Part shown: positions 9,719 to 19,985 of the stretch, in pieces
Layout of the letters: each line of letters begins with the position of its first letter
How positions within the stretch are numbered: position 1 is the stretch's first letter
DNA from: Bradyrhizobium embrapense
Lineage (GTDB): Bacteria > Pseudomonadota > Alphaproteobacteria > Rhizobiales > Xanthobacteraceae
Reading direction: 5' to 3'
Assembly: GCF_001189235.2 (NCBI RefSeq)
Contig: NZ_LFIP02000003.1
Span: 372,001-436,000 of the forward strand
DNA: 64,000 bases
Translations under genes and position numbers: made by a program
The notes under the pieces: model-generated
What the model was told of the DNA's origin: nothing
Database searches by the model: none
What the model saw: the letters and a program-made list of their open reading frames with translations, nothing else

Positions 9719-11503
9719 ATGGCACTCAATCTGACACCCCCTGACATCAGCGAGCTGAAACCGCGGATCACCGTCTTCGGCGTCGGCGGCGCGGGTGGTA
9801 ATGCCGTCAACAACATGATCACCGCCGGGTTGCAGGGCGTCGATTTCGTCGTCGCCAACACCGACGCGCAGGCGCTGACCATGTCGAAGGCGCAGCGCAT
9901 CATCCAGATGGGCACCCAGGTCACCCAGGGGCTCGGCGCCGGATCGCAGCCCGATGTCGGCGCTGCGGCCGCGCAGGAGGTCATGGACGAGCTGCGCGAT
10001 CACCTGACCGGCGCCAACATGGTGTTCGTTACCGCCGGCATGGGCGGCGGCACCGGCACGGGTGCTGCGCCCGTGATCGCCAAGGCCGCTCGCGAGATGG
10101 GGATCCTCACCGTCGGCGTGGTGACGAAGCCGTTCCACTTCGAGGGTCAGCGCCGCATGCGTACCGCCGAGCACGGCATCTCCGAGCTCCACAAGGTGGT
10201 CGACACGCTGCTGATCATCCCGAACCAGAACCTGTTCCGGGTCGCCAACGAGAAGACCACCTTCGCCGACGCGTTCGCGATGGCCGACCAGGTGCTGTAC
10301 TCGGGCGTCGCCTGCATCACCGACCTGATGGTCAAGGAAGGCCTGATCAACCTCGACTTCGCCGACGTCCGCGCCGTGATGCGGGAAATGGGCAAGGCGA
10401 TGATGGGCACCGGCGAGGCCACCGGCGAGAAGCGTGCGCTGACCGCCGCCGAAGCTGCGATCGCCAACCCGCTGATCGACGACAGCTCGATGAAGGGTGC
10501 CCGCGGCCTGTTGATCTCGATCACGGGCGGCAAGGACCTCACGCTGTTCGAGGTCGACGAAGCGGCAACCCGCATCCGCGAAGAAGTCGATGCCGACGCC
10601 AACATCATCGTCGGCGCCACCTTCGACGAATCGCTCGACGGCATCATTCGCGTCTCGGTGGTCGCAACCGGTATCGAGCAGGCCGCGATCGCTTCCCGCG
10701 CCCAGGCGCCGGCGCAGCAGTCGGGCGGCTCGCCCGAGAGCCGGCTGGCCGATCTGACCGCCCGCCTGCGTGCCGACAACCAGCGCATGGCCGAGCGTGC
10801 CCAGAAGGTCGAGCCGCCGACGGGCGTGACGGTTGCTCCGATTGCCGCTTCCGCCGCACCCCAGCAGCGTCCGGCCGTCGAGCGCGCAGCGCTCGCGGCA
10901 ATCGCTGCCGCGGTCGCCCCGGACAGCGCACCGGCGCAGGCGCCGATGCAGCCGGCCTCCTACGGTGACGTCACCGTGCGGCCGATCGCCCAGAAGCCGA
11001 CGTTGTTCCCGGACCACGAGGCGGCCCGTGCCGAGCAGCACGAGCCGATGCCGCCCGAGACCTTCATCCCGCAGGCGGCGGAGCGGTCGCCGGTCCGTGC
11101 CCCGCGGATGCCGAAGTTCGAGGATCTACCGATGCCAGCACAGGCGGAGATCCGCCAGGCCAGCGGCGACGGCGAGGCAGAGCACCCGCAGAAGACCCGG
11201 CTGTCGCTGCTGCAGCGGCTGGCCAATGTCGGCCTCGGGCGCCGCGACGAAGAGACCGAGCCGCCGATCGCGGCCCGTGCCTCGGGTCCGGCGATGCCGA
11301 CGATGCCGCCGCTGCCCGAGCGCAAGCCGGCCCGCAGCGTTGCCCAGCAGATATCTGCGAACGAATCGCCGGTATCGGAGTATGCGAAGCGCCCGGCGCC
11401 GCAGGGACTGGACGCCCATGGCCGCCAGGCGCCTGTTGCCCCGGCGCCACAGGGTGACGACCATCTTGATATCCCGGCCTTCCTGCGCCGGCAGGCAAAC
11501 TGA
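9719..11503 (+). CDS. ftsZ: Cell division GTPase FtsZ (long alphaproteobacterial form)
   Basis: Tubulin-like GTPase that forms the division ring. The N-terminal GTPase core has [13 protein letters not shown] near residues 21-33, the tubulin signature [10 protein letters not shown] at 109-118, and the T7 loop [12 protein letters not shown]. The product is 594 residues because of a long Pro/Ala/Gln-rich linker (about 320-575), as is usual in rhizobia. It ends with [13 protein letters not shown], the conserved C-terminal peptide that binds FtsA. The start ATG is preceded by GAGAGAGGCAACC. A strong intrinsic terminator begins 28 bp after the stop, so ftsZ closes the dcw transcript. Confidence 0.98.
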   Translation: MALNLTPPDISELKPRITVFGVGGAGGNAVNNMITAGLQGVDFVVANTDAQALTMSKAQRIIQMGTQVTQGLGAGSQPDVGAAAAQEVMDELRDHLTGANMVFVTAGMGGGTGTGAAPVIAKAAREMGILTVGVVTKPFHFEGQRRMRTAEHGISELHKVVDTLLIIPNQNLFRVANEKTTFADAFAMADQVLYSGVACITDLMVKEGLINLDFADVRAVMREMGKAMMGTGEATGEKRALTAAEAAIANPLIDDSSMKGARGLLISITGGKDLTLFEVDEAATRIREEVDADANIIVGATFDESLDGIIRVSVVATGIEQAAIASRAQAPAQQSGGSPESRLADLTARLRADNQRMAERAQKVEPPTGVTVAPIAASAAPQQRPAVERAALAAIAAAVAPDSAPAQAPMQPASYGDVTVRPIAQKPTLFPDHEAARAEQHEPMPPETFIPQAAERSPVRAPRMPKFEDLPMPAQAEIRQASGDGEAEHPQKTRLSLLQRLANVGLGRRDEETEPPIAARASGPAMPTMPPLPERKPARSVAQQISANESPVSEYAKRPAPQGLDAHGRQAPVAPAPQGDDHLDIPAFLRRQAN

Positions 11504-11530
11504 AGTTTGTTACAACTTTGACGACGAACA

Positions 11531-11568
11531 AGGCCCCGGCGGGGAACCGCCGGGGCCTCTTTCTTTTC
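11531..11568 (+). terminator. Rho-independent terminator after ftsZ
   Basis: There is a perfect 12-bp stem, AGGCCCCGGCGG (11531-11542) pairing with CCGCCGGGGCCT (11547-11558), with a GGAA loop, followed by CTTTCTTTTC. It lies 28 bp downstream of the ftsZ stop and marks the end of the division-gene transcript. Confidence 0.93.
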
Positions 11569-11851
11569 GCGGGCAGGGGCTGCGCTTCGCAAACAAGCAA
11601 CTGATTTTAAATGATTAATTATTCTTTCGGTGATCAGATGATCGCTCGCCGAGGCCGTTTTCGCTGCTGCAATTTGGTTAACCTTGGGCGCGAATGCGGC
11701 AGAGGTGGGGTAACAATCGGTAAACAAGCGTGAGTTGGCGCGGTTTAGGGCAATCACTATGGTCTGCCGGGACTTGGGGAGCTCAAGCGAGTCGGCCTTG
11801 GGGAAGTTTGGCCACTTGAATTGAGTGAAGTCGGGTAGTGGGCATTATCGA
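11569..11851 (+). promoter_or_regulatory. lpxC leader/promoter region
   Basis: There are 283 bp between the ftsZ terminator and lpxC. The stretch around 11604-11640 (TTTTAAATGATTAATTATTC) is markedly AT-rich against the surrounding high-GC sequence, as a promoter region would be. TTAACCTT at 11678-11685 is a 7-of-8 match to the rhizobial CtrA half-site TTAACCAT. No ORF or RNA gene is apparent. Because of the terminator, lpxC needs its own promoter, most plausibly here. Confidence 0.4.
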
Positions 11852-12814
11852 ATGAAGTTCAGCCGTCAGACAACGCTTCGGTCGCAAGCCACCGTGACTG
11901 GCGTAGGCGTTCATTCCGGTCTTCCTGTTAGTCTCACGCTGGGACCTGCACCTGTTGATGCGGGTTTTATTTTTGTCCGCACCGGTCTCGACGGTGCCGA
12001 CCGCGAAATTACCGCCACCGCCGACGCCGTTATCGCAACTGAGTTTGCGACGGTGCTGGGTGACCGTGAAGGGCCGCTGGTTTCGACCGCGGAGCATGTT
12101 CTCGCCGCGCTGCGCGGCATGGGCGTCGACAACGCCACGATCGAGGTCGACGGAGCCGAAGTTCCGATCATGGACGGTAGCGCTGCGGCGTTCGTCGCGG
12201 CCATCGACCAGGCCGGCATAGTGACCCAGCCCGCGGTCCGCCGCTTTATCCAGGTGCTGAAGCCGGTGCAGGTCAAGATCGGCGATGCGATGGGCGAGCT
12301 GCGTCCGTTCGCCGGCGGGTTCCGGGCCGAAGTCGAAATCAATTTCGCCAACAAGGTGATCGGTCATCAGACCTACGCCTTCGATCTGTCGCCGGAAGGC
12401 TTCCGCCGCGAAGTCGCGCGAGCCCGTACCTTCGGCTGCATGAATGACGTGGCGCGGCTGTGGGGCGCTGGCTTCGCGCTCGGCGCCTCCTTCGACAACA
12501 CGGTGGTGTTCGACGAGGCCCGTCTGCTCAACGCCGAGGGCCTGCGCTACGCCGACGAGTGCGCTCGCCACAAGGTGCTCGACGTGATTGGCGATCTCGC
12601 GCTGGCCGGCCTGCCGCTGCTCGGCAGCTACCGTTCGGTCCGTGGCGGCCACAAGCTCAACAACGCAGTGCTGAAGGCGCTGCTCGCCGACCGCGGCGCC
12701 TGGCGCGTGGTCGAATCGGAGACCGCCCGGCGCCCGGTCCGCGGCCATGTCGAAGCCGGTGCCAGCGCGGTGGGGGGCCTCGTCGCCCCGGCCTACGGTC
12801 CGGACGTGTCCTGA
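11852..12814 (+). CDS. lpxC: UDP-3-O-acyl-N-acetylglucosamine deacetylase (LpxC)
   Basis: Zn2+-dependent cytoplasmic deacetylase, the committed step of lipid A synthesis. From ATG 11852 (MKFSRQTTLRSQATVTGVGVHSG) the product is 320 residues. A GTG nine codons upstream is possible but adds nothing family-like. Zinc ligands are visible as H82 in STAEHVLAAL and H240/D244 in HKVLDVIGD, with E81 as the neighbouring acid, and GGHKLNNAVLKALL carries the later catalytic His. The gene follows ftsZ across a terminator, the usual alphaproteobacterial dcw end, and precedes bamD by about 250 bp. Confidence 0.97.
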   Translation: MKFSRQTTLRSQATVTGVGVHSGLPVSLTLGPAPVDAGFIFVRTGLDGADREITATADAVIATEFATVLGDREGPLVSTAEHVLAALRGMGVDNATIEVDGAEVPIMDGSAAAFVAAIDQAGIVTQPAVRRFIQVLKPVQVKIGDAMGELRPFAGGFRAEVEINFANKVIGHQTYAFDLSPEGFRREVARARTFGCMNDVARLWGAGFALGASFDNTVVFDEARLLNAEGLRYADECARHKVLDVIGDLALAGLPLLGSYRSVRGGHKLNNAVLKALLADRGAWRVVESETARRPVRGHVEAGASAVGGLVAPAYGPDVS

Positions 12815-13067
12815 TCGCCGCAGGCGGTCAGCCCGATTTCCGTAATAGCCACAGCAGGCTGTAAGCTTCCCTGGGTCGCCTTATTCCCGGCGGATTGGCT
12901 CCCTATTCGGTTGGTCGACGGTCATTTTTCGGTTAAAGAGGCCCGCGGCTGCCTTGGTACGGGCGCCAACGGCGCGAGAGATCGAGAGATATTGCATCCA
13001 TGATTGCGGTTCATGGGTGGAGTGGGGTCGCCGTTAACCGCATCAAAGGCGTCAGGTTTTACAATCC

Positions 13068-13976
13068 ATGTCGGCAATGCGTATGGCGCTCGAACAACGC
13101 AATTCTTCTGACGTCTCCGGCCTGACCAAGGCCGTGCGCACGCTGCGTTTCGCCGCGGGCCTGATCGTGCTGGCATTGCCGCTCTCGGGCTGCGGCACCG
13201 GCGCGCTGTGGGACAAGTTCATGGCCAAGGACGATACCTTCGTCGATGAGCCCGCGGACAAGCTCTACAATGAGGGCTTGTACATGATGAACGAGAAGAA
13301 GGATCTGAAGGCCGCTTCGAAGAAGTTCGAGGAAGTCGACCGTCAGCATCCCTATTCGGACTGGGCGCGCAAGTCGCTCCTGATGTCGGCCTATTCGTAT
13401 TACCAGGCGGGCGACTACGATAGTTGCATCGGGTCGGCCACCCGCTACGTCACGCTGCATCCCGGCAGCCCGGACGCCGCTTACGCCCAATACCTGATCG
13501 CGGCATCGCATTTCGACCAGATCCCGGACATCTCGCGCGACCAGAGCCGCACCGAGAAGGCCATCGCAGCGCTCGAAGAGGTGGTGCGCAAATATCCGAC
13601 CTCGGAATACGCCACCCAGGCCAAGGTCAAGATTCAGGCTGCGCGCGACCAACTCGCCGGCAAGGAAATGGCGGTCGGGCGCTATTACATCGAGAAGCGC
13701 GACTTCACCGCCGCGATCAACCGCTTCAAGACCGTGGTCACGCAGTACCAGACCACCCGCCACGTCGAAGAGGCGCTCTACCGGCTCACCGAGGCCTATA
13801 TGGCGATCGGCATCGCCGGCGAGGCGCAGACCGCCGCCGCGGTGCTTGGCCACAATTTTCCGGACAGCCGCTGGTACAAGGACGCGTATAATCTAGTAAA
13901 GTCCGGCGGTCTCGAGCCGAGCGAGAATCAGGGATCCTGGATCAGCAGGACCTTCAAGAAGATAGGTCTCGGCTAG
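13068..13976 (+). CDS. bamD: Outer-membrane assembly lipoprotein BamD
   Basis: Lipoprotein of the BAM complex that inserts beta-barrel proteins into the outer membrane. The 302-residue product (from ATG 13068; ATGs at 13077 and 13083 are also possible) has a signal peptide with hydrophobic core FAAGLIVLALPLS and lipobox LSGC, so acylation is expected at C42. Behind it are five TPR-like repeats: ADKLYNEGLYMMN, RKSLLMSAYSYYQAGDYDSC, PDAAYAQYLIAASHFDQI, VGRYYIEKRDFTAAI and VEEALYRLTEAYMAIG. The order lpxC-bamD-recN is standard in Rhizobiales. recN starts 13 bp downstream, so the two are probably co-transcribed. Confidence 0.95.
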   Translation: MSAMRMALEQRNSSDVSGLTKAVRTLRFAAGLIVLALPLSGCGTGALWDKFMAKDDTFVDEPADKLYNEGLYMMNEKKDLKAASKKFEEVDRQHPYSDWARKSLLMSAYSYYQAGDYDSCIGSATRYVTLHPGSPDAAYAQYLIAASHFDQIPDISRDQSRTEKAIAALEEVVRKYPTSEYATQAKVKIQAARDQLAGKEMAVGRYYIEKRDFTAAINRFKTVVTQYQTTRHVEEALYRLTEAYMAIGIAGEAQTAAAVLGHNFPDSRWYKDAYNLVKSGGLEPSENQGSWISRTFKKIGLG

Positions 13977-13989
13977 GAATTGTCCTCGC

Positions 13990-15660
13990 ATGCTGGCCCG
14001 TCTGTCGATCCGTGACATCGTCCTGATCGAACGGCTCGATATCGAATTTTCCCGTGGTCTGGCGGTGCTGACCGGCGAAACCGGTGCCGGCAAATCCATC
14101 CTGCTCGATGCCTTTGCGCTGGCGCTCGGCGGCCGCGGCGATGCCGGACTGGTGCGCCATGGCGCCGAGCAGGGCCAGGTCACCGCCACGTTCGATGTCC
14201 CCAAGGGGCACCCGGCCGCAAAAATCCTCGCCGAAAACGGCCTCGACGACACCGGTGAGATGATCCTGCGCCGCGTGCAACTCGCCGACGGCCGCACCCG
14301 CGCCTTCATTAACGACCAGGCGATCAGCGTGCAGACCCTGAAGGCGGTCGGCGCGGTCCTGGTCGAGATCCACGGCCAGCACGATGAGCGTGCTCTGGTC
14401 GACGCCTCCACCCATCGCCAGCTGCTCGACGCCTTCGCCGGACACGAGAAGGACGTCGCGGCGCTGGAGGCGCTGTGGGAGATCAGGCGGACCGCGAGCA
14501 CCGCGCTCGAAGAACATCGCGCAGGCATGGAGCGCGCCGCGCGCGAGGCCGACTATCTGCGCCATGCCTCGCAGGAGCTGAAGACGCTGGCGCCGAAGGA
14601 GGGCGAGGAGACCGAGCTCGCCAACCGCCGCACCACCATGATGCAGGGCGAGAAGGTCGCGACCGATCTGCGCGAGGCGCAGGAGGCGATCGGCGGCTCG
14701 CATTCGCCGGTGTCGGCCCTGTCGGCTGCGGTACGGCGGCTGGAGCGGCGCGCCGCCAATGCACCCAGCCTGATCGAGCCGGCCGTGAAGGCGATCGATG
14801 TCGCGATCAACGCGCTGGAAGAGGCAGACCAGCATCTCCACGCGGCGCTGGCGGCGACCGATTTCGATCCGGCCGAGCTCGAGCGAATCGAGGAGCGGCT
14901 GTTCGCGCTGCGCGCCGCCTCGCGCAAATATTCGACGCCGGTCGATCTGCTGGCGGCGCTGGCGGCGCAATATGCCGGTGACGTCGCGCTGATCGATGCC
15001 GGCGCCGATCAGCTGAAGAAGCTGGAAGCGGCCGCCGCTGAGGCCGACAAGCGCTATGCTGCCGCGGCGGCAAAGCTGTCGGCAGCGCGCACCAAGGCGG
15101 CCGAGAAGCTCAACAAGGCCGTCAATGCCGAACTCGCGCCGCTCAAGCTCGAGCGTGCGAAATTCATGACCCAGGTCGAGCCCAATGCCGCCGCGCCGGG
15201 ACCGCAGGGCATCGACCGCGTCGAGTTTTGGGTCCAGACCAATCCGGGCACCAAGCCGGGGCCGATGATGAAGGTCGCCTCCGGCGGCGAGTTGTCGCGC
15301 TTCCTCCTGGCGCTGAAGGTGGTGCTGGCCGATCGCGGCTCGGCGCCCACCTTGGTGTTCGACGAAATCGACACTGGCGTCGGCGGCGCCGTGGCGGACG
15401 CGATCGGCTCGCGGCTGGCGCGTCTCGCCGGCAAGGTCCAGGTGATGGCGGTGACGCATGCGCCGCAGGTCGCAGCCCGGGCCAGCCAGCATCTTTTGAT
15501 CTCCAAGGATGCGCTCGACAAGGGCAAGCGGGTCGCCACCCGCGTCAACGCGCTCGCCGCCGACCACCGCCGCGAGGAGATCGCGCGCATGCTGGCCGGC
15601 GCCGAGATCACCGCGGAGGCGAGGGCTGCGGCGGAACGGCTGCTCAGGGCGGCGAGTTAG
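13990..15660 (+). CDS. recN: DNA repair protein RecN (SMC-like ATPase)
   Basis: SMC-family ATPase that acts early in double-strand break repair. The 556-residue product has the N-terminal AAD/DIVLIERLDIEF segment typical of RecN, Walker A GETGAGKS at 29-36, the Q-loop region EIHGQHDERALVDASTH, a coiled-coil middle (about 150-350) rich in Ala, Glu and Arg, then the ABC signature ASGGELSRFLLALK, Walker B TLVFDEIDTGVGG and the His-switch MAVTHAPQVAA. It lies 13 bp after bamD. No LexA box (GTTC-N7-GTTC) is visible in the short gap upstream, so SOS control, if any, would act further upstream. Confidence 0.97.
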   Translation: MLARLSIRDIVLIERLDIEFSRGLAVLTGETGAGKSILLDAFALALGGRGDAGLVRHGAEQGQVTATFDVPKGHPAAKILAENGLDDTGEMILRRVQLADGRTRAFINDQAISVQTLKAVGAVLVEIHGQHDERALVDASTHRQLLDAFAGHEKDVAALEALWEIRRTASTALEEHRAGMERAAREADYLRHASQELKTLAPKEGEETELANRRTTMMQGEKVATDLREAQEAIGGSHSPVSALSAAVRRLERRAANAPSLIEPAVKAIDVAINALEEADQHLHAALAATDFDPAELERIEERLFALRAASRKYSTPVDLLAALAAQYAGDVALIDAGADQLKKLEAAAAEADKRYAAAAAKLSAARTKAAEKLNKAVNAELAPLKLERAKFMTQVEPNAAAPGPQGIDRVEFWVQTNPGTKPGPMMKVASGGELSRFLLALKVVLADRGSAPTLVFDEIDTGVGGAVADAIGSRLARLAGKVQVMAVTHAPQVAARASQHLLISKDALDKGKRVATRVNALAADHRREEIARMLAGAEITAEARAAAERLLRAAS

Positions 15661-15669
15661 TTGTTCACT

Positions 15670-15749
15670 GTCATTCCGGGGCGATGCGAAGCATCGAACC
15701 CGGAATCTCGAGATTCCGGGTTCATCGCTGCGCGATGCCCCGGAATGAC
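15670..15749. repeat. Palindromic repeat (TCATTCCGGGGC family), copy 1
   Basis: An 80-bp near-perfect palindrome. The outer arms are GTCATTCCGGGGCGATGC and its counterpart GCGATGCCCCGGAATGAC; an inner arm GAACCCGGAATCTCGAGATTCCGGGTTC is itself a palindrome centred on CTCGAG. It starts 10 bp after the recN stop and ends 4 bp before the stop of the converging GIY-YIG gene. It could act as a bidirectional terminator. A short relative lies at 16061-16101. Confidence 0.85.
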
Positions 15750-15753
15750 GACC

Positions 15754-16041
15754 TCAGATACAGATCGACTCGTACAAGTCATTCCACTGCGGGTTGGTCG
15801 CTTCGATCAGCTCGATTTTCCAGGCCCGCTTCCACTTCTTCAGCTCTTTCTCACGCGTTATGGCTGAGATCGGATCATCGTAGATTTCGAACCATACGAG
15901 CTGCGTGATGTTGCATTTGGATGTGAAGCTTGGGACGGCCTTCACTCGATGTTCGTAGATCCGCCGCACGAGATCGTTGGTGATCCCAACATAGATTGCC
16001 CCGTCTCGTCGACTTGCTAGAATGTACACGTAGTACGACAT
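15754..16041 (-). CDS. GIY-YIG domain small protein (putative nuclease)
   Basis: A 95-residue single-domain GIY-YIG protein. MSYYVYILASRRDGAIYVGITNDLVRRIYEH contains the YVYIL and YVG strands and the following Arg; ITREKELKKWKRAWKIELIEATNP carries the conserved Glu. I chose the internal ATG at 16041 because homologous small proteins begin directly with the first strand; a start at 16065 would add eight residues that fall inside a flanking repeat. Small stand-alone GIY-YIG proteins have no settled cellular role. It is convergent with recN and divergent from ligA, with palindromic repeats touching both ends. Codon use is less GC-biased than in recN and ligA, which suggests a later arrival. Confidence 0.85.
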   Translation of the reverse strand: MSYYVYILASRRDGAIYVGITNDLVRRIYEHRVKAVPSFTSKCNITQLVWFEIYDDPISAITREKELKKWKRAWKIELIEATNPQWNDLYESICI

Positions 16042-16060
16042 GAGCCTCATTTCCCACACT

Positions 16061-16101
16061 GTCATTCCGGGTTCGGCCCTGACGGACCGCCCTGGAATGA
16101 C
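16061..16101. repeat. Palindromic repeat (TCATTCCGGG family), short copy 2
   Basis: GTCATTCCGGGTTCGGCCCT (16061-16080) is followed by an approximate inverted arm CCTGGAATGAC (16091-16101). The outer end GTCATTCCGGG is shared with the 15670-15749 element, on the other side of the GIY-YIG gene. It occupies the gap between that gene's start and ligA. Confidence 0.7.
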
Positions 16102-16113
16102 GGAAAACTATAG

Positions 16114-18276
<2,163 letters not shown>

Positions 18277-18300
18277 GCGCGGCCGCGCCGCATTCTCCAC

Positions 18301-18404
18301 TGTCGTCCTCCGCGAAAGCGGGGACCAGGATTCCAGAGGCAGTTATTGTTGAGCCGATAGGTCGCGGCGTACTGGATCCCCCGCATGCGCGGGGGATGAC
18401 GACA
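18301..18404. repeat. Dispersed repeat (GTCCTCCGCGAAAGCGG ... TACTGGATCCCCCGC), copy A
   Basis: A 104-bp element with ends GTCGTCCTCCGCGAAAGCGG and CCGCATGCGCGGGGGATGAC, internal ATTCCAGAGGCAG and GGCGTACTGGATCCCCCGC. A second copy in the same orientation lies at 19840-19940 with the same internal landmarks in the same order. The two copies flank the MFS efflux gene. There is no ORF inside. Confidence 0.85.
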
Positions 18405-18440
18405 GGAGAGTGGAGCGCAGCGCTCCTCACGCCATACGCC

Positions 18441-19718
18441 TCACATCATCCCTTGTTCATCCTCTTCGGCCTGCGCGATCAGCTCTTCGCTCACCACCAA
18501 GTTCCGCCGCGGCACCACGAAGATCATGGTGCAGGCGCAGGCGATCGAGATCGCGAAGAGAGCCGATGTCAGCGGCAGCGTCGTGGTCGAGTGGCCGCCG
18601 AGATAGGCACCGAATTGCGAGATCAGCGCGCCGATGCCCTGCTGCAGGAAGCCCATGGCGCCGGACGCGGTGCCGGCGGCCTCGGGGCGGATGCTGATGG
18701 CACCTGCGGCGGAGTTGGCCATCACGAAGGCATTGGCGACCATCACGATCATCTGGGTTCCGAACAGCCAGAGCGGCGCCTGGTTTGCTCCAGTGAAACT
18801 CCAGATCAGGTTCAAGAGACTGCCGCCGACCTGCAGCGCGAGGCCGAACCAGATCAGTTTCTCCAGCGAGTGCCGCGGCGCGAACCGCACGCACAACAGA
18901 TTGCCGACGAAGTAGCCGAACCCGGTCATCGCGAACCACGCGCCGTATTCGGCGCTGCTGCGACCCATCTGGGTGACGACGATATAGGGACCGCCGCCGG
19001 CGAAGGCGAAGATGATCTGCGACGCCAGCACCTGGCACAGCAGGTAGCCGACGAAGGCGCGGCTGCGCATCAGCTTGCCGAGGTCGCCGCGGAAGCTGGA
19101 GCTGTCGGCGCGGTCGCGGCGGGTTTCGGGTAGCGCCAGCGCGATGAAGATCGTCACGGCCAGCGACGCCGCGGTGATGAAATAGAGGATCGCGCGCCAG
19201 CCGAATGTGGTCTCCAAAAGGCCGCCGGTGAGCGGGCTCACCATTTGCGCGATCATCAGCGCGGCGACGACGAGGCTGATCATGGCGCCGACCCGCTCGC
19301 GCGGGTAGAGATCGCGGATGATGGCGCGGCTAATCACCATGCCGCTGGCGCCGCCAAGCGCCTGGAAGAAGCGCGCGGCGATCAGCTGCGGCAGGGTCTC
19401 GGCGAACACGGAGCCGATGCCGGCCACCACCATCAGGCCGAGGCCCGACAGCAGCACCGGGCGGCGGCCGAATTTGTCGGACAGCGGCCCCATGATCAGC
19501 TGCGACAGCGCGATGCCGACCATGTAGAGCGACACGGTCATCTGCGCGATGGAAATGTCGCGGCCGAACGTGGTCGCCAGCACCGGCAGCGCCGGGACCA
19601 GCATGTAGAGCGAGATCGGCGCGACGCCCGTCATCACGACCAGCATCAGCAGCATGCCCTTCGATGTCGCGATGTTATTTGTAGCCGCGCCTGGCGGCTT
19701 GCCCATCACGCCGTGCAT
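18441..19718 (-). CDS. Bcr/CflA-type MFS drug efflux transporter
   Basis: Inner-membrane drug:H+ antiporter of the DHA1 class. The 425-residue product has 12 predicted hydrophobic segments. The first is preceded by SKGMLLMLVVMTGVAPISLYMLVPALPVLATTFG, typical of Bcr/CflA; the MFS loop 2-3 motif is GPLSDKFGRRPVLLSG and motif C-like SPLTGGLLETTFGWRAIL follows TM5. The substrate cannot be read from sequence. It stands alone, between two copies of a dispersed repeat, convergent with ligA. No regulator is adjacent. Confidence 0.9.
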   Translation of the reverse strand: MHGVMGKPPGAATNNIATSKGMLLMLVVMTGVAPISLYMLVPALPVLATTFGRDISIAQMTVSLYMVGIALSQLIMGPLSDKFGRRPVLLSGLGLMVVAGIGSVFAETLPQLIAARFFQALGGASGMVISRAIIRDLYPRERVGAMISLVVAALMIAQMVSPLTGGLLETTFGWRAILYFITAASLAVTIFIALALPETRRDRADSSSFRGDLGKLMRSRAFVGYLLCQVLASQIIFAFAGGGPYIVVTQMGRSSAEYGAWFAMTGFGYFVGNLLCVRFAPRHSLEKLIWFGLALQVGGSLLNLIWSFTGANQAPLWLFGTQMIVMVANAFVMANSAAGAISIRPEAAGTASGAMGFLQQGIGALISQFGAYLGGHSTTTLPLTSALFAISIACACTMIFVVPRRNLVVSEELIAQAEEDEQGMM

Positions 19719-19839
19719 TCAGGTCTGATCCAGCATTGTGCAATGACTGTAGCGTGCCCGTTCGCGCGGAATACGCGTGTTTCGGCATACGCCCATGCAT
19801 TCGGGCGACGTTTCGCCTCACGCAACAACAATCACCGCT

Positions 19840-19940
19840 GTCCTCCTCCGCGAAAGCGGGGGACCCAGTATTCCAGAGACAGACGTGTTTGAACCGATGG
19901 GCGCCGGCGTACTGGATCCCCCGCTTTCGCGGAGGACGAC
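19840..19940. repeat. Dispersed repeat (GTCCTCCGCGAAAGCGG ... TACTGGATCCCCCGC), copy B
   Basis: A 101-bp element homologous to 18301-18404 and in the same orientation. The terminal arms are an almost perfect inverted pair, TCCTCCGCGAAAGCGG against CCGCTTTCGCGGAGGA. The middle section (GTATTCCAGAGACAG ... GGCGTACTGGATC) matches copy A with scattered substitutions. Confidence 0.85.
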
Positions 19941-19985
19941 ACCGAGTGCGGCGGTGACCCCGATTGTGCGGATGCTTGCGCGGCG

